Shown piece by piece: positions 6,418-6,611 of a stretch of 6,611 nt of DNA. Source of the stretch: Rhizobium sp. LCM 4573 (GTDB lineage: Bacteria > Pseudomonadota > Alphaproteobacteria > Rhizobiales > Rhizobiaceae); NCBI RefSeq assembly GCF_001854865.1, contig NZ_MDDW01000001.1, positions 758,772 to 765,382 on the forward strand. Reading direction: 5' to 3'. Both the position numbers and the translations under genes were made by a program. The notes beneath the pieces were generated by a model. That model searched no databases. It worked only from the letters and a program-made list of their open reading frames with translations, and was not told the origin of the DNA. Each line of letters starts with the position of its first letter. Position 1 is the stretch's first letter.

Positions 6418-6474
6418 TTGGCTAAATCTGCCCCGTCGTTGTATCAATAACGAGGCCCGCATCGTGCAGCGGGC
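6418..6474 (+). promoter_or_regulatory. Candidate promoter and inverted repeats ahead of the XRE gene
   Basis: A possible promoter TTGGCT (6418-6423), 18-base spacer, TATCAA (6442-6447) matches consensus 4/6 in both boxes. Its -10 lies inside a perfect inverted repeat TCGTT-N8-AACGA (6436-6453). A second repeat, GCCCGC-N8-GCGGGC (6455-6474), follows directly and would fold at the start of the leader. It is followed by A residues rather than T residues, so it is not a terminator on the plus strand. An operator for the adjacent XRE protein over the -10 is plausible but inferred. Confidence 0.35.
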
Positions 6475-6506
6475 AAAAAGTCGAGGCAGAAGGACCGTCA
6501 AGTATA

Positions 6507-6611
6507 ATGCACGCCAGTAAAGAGGCCTCGGAAAACCCCGCCGGTGAATTCGATGTCGGCGAAAGGCTTCGCAGCGTCCGCCGTCAATACGGACTCTCGC
6601 AGCGGGCGCTC
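6507..6611 (+). CDS. XRE-family transcriptional regulator, partial (N-terminal 35 residues)
   Basis: Thirty-five codons are visible before the right edge. After an acidic, disordered-looking leader (residues 1-15), FDVGERLRSVRRQYGLSQRA (15-34) is the first helix and start of the second helix of a Cro/C1-type helix-turn-helix. The G-x-x-L-R-x-x-R-x-x-x-G-L-S-Q-x-x-L spacing is especially common in XRE regulators with a C-terminal cupin domain (PuuR-like), but that domain would be outside the window, so this is only a guess. The ATG at 6507 is the only possible ATG, GTG or TTG start in the visible open frame, which runs back to a TAA at 6423-6425. AAGGA (6490-6494) is 12 bases upstream, rather far for a ribosome binding site. 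Confidence 0.75.
   Translation, partial: MHASKEASENPAGEFDVGERLRSVRRQYGLSQRAL

Noticed and set aside
6455..6474. The GCCCGC/GCGGGC hairpin as a second terminator for gcdH or for a minus-strand gene
   Set aside because: On the plus strand it is followed by A residues, and on the minus strand the T-run comes before the stem, not after it.
1..6611. A mobile element, CRISPR array, toxin-antitoxin pair or phage-defence system
   Set aside because: No transposase, terminal repeats, direct-repeat arrays or defence domains are visible; the genes are ordinary catabolic, transport and regulatory ones.

Overview
The window looks like the chromosome or a large replicon of an alphaproteobacterium in the Rhizobiaceae (Rhizobium, Agrobacterium or Sinorhizobium type). 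The evidence is the high-GC coding style with strong third-position bias, GTG starts, a rhizobial-type sigma-70 promoter (CTTG-class -35), and proteins that read like rhizobial catabolic genes. I see no tRNA, rRNA, insertion sequence, CRISPR array or other mobile element, and base use is even throughout.

The left two thirds (1-5079) is all minus strand. In transcription order, right to left, it holds a GcvA-type LysR regulator (5079-4162), a type I phosphoribosyltransferase-like protein (4101-3424), a cytoplasmic peptidase family M19 dipeptidase (3329-2280), a secreted family 5 peptide-binding protein (2236-593) and the first half of a DppB/OppB-type permease (559 to beyond the left edge). 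The last three form a peptide uptake-and-hydrolysis unit: the binding protein captures a peptide in the periplasm, the permease (with a second permease and ATPases presumably past the left edge) imports it, and the M19 enzyme splits it inside the cell. The phosphoribosyltransferase is the odd partner in this set.

The right third is plus strand. A glutaryl-CoA dehydrogenase gene (gcdH, 5179-6366) is divergent from the LysR gene, starts at a GTG rather than the more upstream TTG, and ends at a clear intrinsic terminator. It carries out the oxidation and decarboxylation step of lysine, tryptophan and glutarate breakdown. The 99-base LysR/gcdH gap holds a good promoter for gcdH, a probable nearly leaderless promoter for the LysR gene, and two small inverted repeats placed where LysR-type regulators usually bind. 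The layout resembles the gcdR-gcdH pairs known from Pseudomonas. After the terminator, a short control region with two hairpin-forming repeats precedes the first 35 codons of an XRE-family (helix-turn-helix) regulator, cut by the right edge.

I do not see a clearly new biological system. The points most worth checking are the phosphoribosyltransferase inside a peptide-catabolism cluster, the compact overlapping LysR/gcdH control region, and the repeats in front of the XRE gene.
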